Below are positions 6,223 through 6,489 of a stretch of 6,489 nt of DNA, one piece after another. Both the position numbers and the translations under genes were made by a program. The notes beneath the pieces were generated by a model. It did no database searches. It was not told the origin of the DNA and was given only the letters and a program-made list of their open reading frames with translations. The first letter of the stretch is position 1. Each line of letters opens with the position of its first letter. This DNA is from Prevotella sp. CAG:1092 (lineage in GTDB: Bacteria; Bacteroidota; Bacteroidia; Bacteroidales; Bacteroidaceae), in assembly GCA_000436915.1 (NCBI GenBank), contig HF993965.1, positions 15,161 through 21,649 of the forward strand. The letters are read 5' to 3'.

Positions 6223-6489
6223 TTAGCGATGCTTTCTAACCTTTGCCATCTTCAATGGACTGCCCTTGTGGATAACAGGAGCATGCTGATAGGTTCCTGC
6301 GTTGCGTTGGTCGCCATTGCCACCGAAAGCACGGCTCTCTACGATTCCTGCATCTCGTTTGTCGTTCTTCACGAAGTCTTCGAAACTGTATGTTTCGCCA
6401 GCATACGCCTTGATGCGCTTCACGATACTCTCACGGCTGATGGTGCTGTAGTAAGGAATATCGTTGTTCATGCAGGAGTTCGGCTCCGA
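6223..6489 (-). CDS. C-terminal end of a probable M64-type secreted zinc metallopeptidase, 5' end outside window
   Basis: The frame is open to the right edge, leaving 88 C-terminal residues (from SEPNSCMNNDIPYY to KVRKHR, visible numbering). The opening PNSCMNNDIPYYSTISRESIVKRI resembles, from memory, the segment shortly after the zinc site in Bacteroidota IgA-peptidase-M64-like proteins: a Cys-Met, 'Asn-x-PYY', then a helix with 'SR..IVKRI'. GETYSFEDFVKND follows, as does a basic, Gly/His-containing tail. The HExxH zinc motif would lie outside, so catalytic ability cannot be judged. The internal ATG at 6471 is not the start, since coding sequence continues beyond it. Such enzymes are usually exported and act at the cell surface or outside. 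Placement directly before a fimbrillin lipoprotein gene suggests a joint surface role. The assignment is from recalled pattern only; another exported metallopeptidase or an unrelated protein is possible. Confidence 0.5.
   Translation of the reverse strand, partial: SEPNSCMNNDIPYYSTISRESIVKRIKAYAGETYSFEDFVKNDKRDAGIVESRAFGGNGDQRNAGTYQHAPVIHKGSPLKMAKVRKHR

Overview
The window looks like a chromosomal segment from a Bacteroidales bacterium, most likely Prevotella/Segatella. The grounds are a TamL-type outer-membrane assembly protein, a fimbrillin-family (Mfa-like) lipoprotein, and promoters of the Bacteroidota form (TTTG, about 20 nt, TAnnTTTG). The genus is an inference from protein style; no rRNA or other decisive marker is present.

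Layout. The left half is on the + strand. A tamL gene cut by the left edge (2-2140) is followed by a 197-bp gap with a Bacteroidota -7 box. Then comes a tightly coupled pair: a sugar-phosphate nucleotidyltransferase-like gene (2338-3249) and a DHH/DHHA1 phosphoesterase of the NrnA type (3249-4289), which overlap by one base (TAATG). A perfect 14-bp stem with T-tracts on both strands (4325-4364) ends this unit and also serves the converging - strand gene.

The right half is on the - strand. Reading leftward from the right edge it holds the C-terminal end of a probable M64-type zinc metallopeptidase (6489-6223), a fimbrillin-family lipoprotein (6173-5277) 49 bp behind it, a 462-bp gene-free stretch, and a short secreted lytic transglycosylase (4814-4377). 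The gene-free stretch contains a textbook Bacteroidota promoter (5011-4980) and a leader RNA of about 160 nt before the transglycosylase.

The signal most worth following is that leader. It contains a 13-codon open reading frame. Two copies of ACTCAAATTA lie one before the small ORF and one at the transglycosylase start. A single complementary segment between them overlaps the small ORF's stop codon. The middle segment could pair with either flanking copy but not both, as in an attenuator that sets access to the transglycosylase start. This is an inference from base complementarity only. The rest is ordinary Bacteroidales envelope and housekeeping content: outer-membrane assembly, nucleotide-sugar and nanoRNA/PAP metabolism, peptidoglycan cleavage, and surface fimbrillin plus protease. 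I see no CRISPR array, tRNA, rRNA, insertion sequence or phage module.
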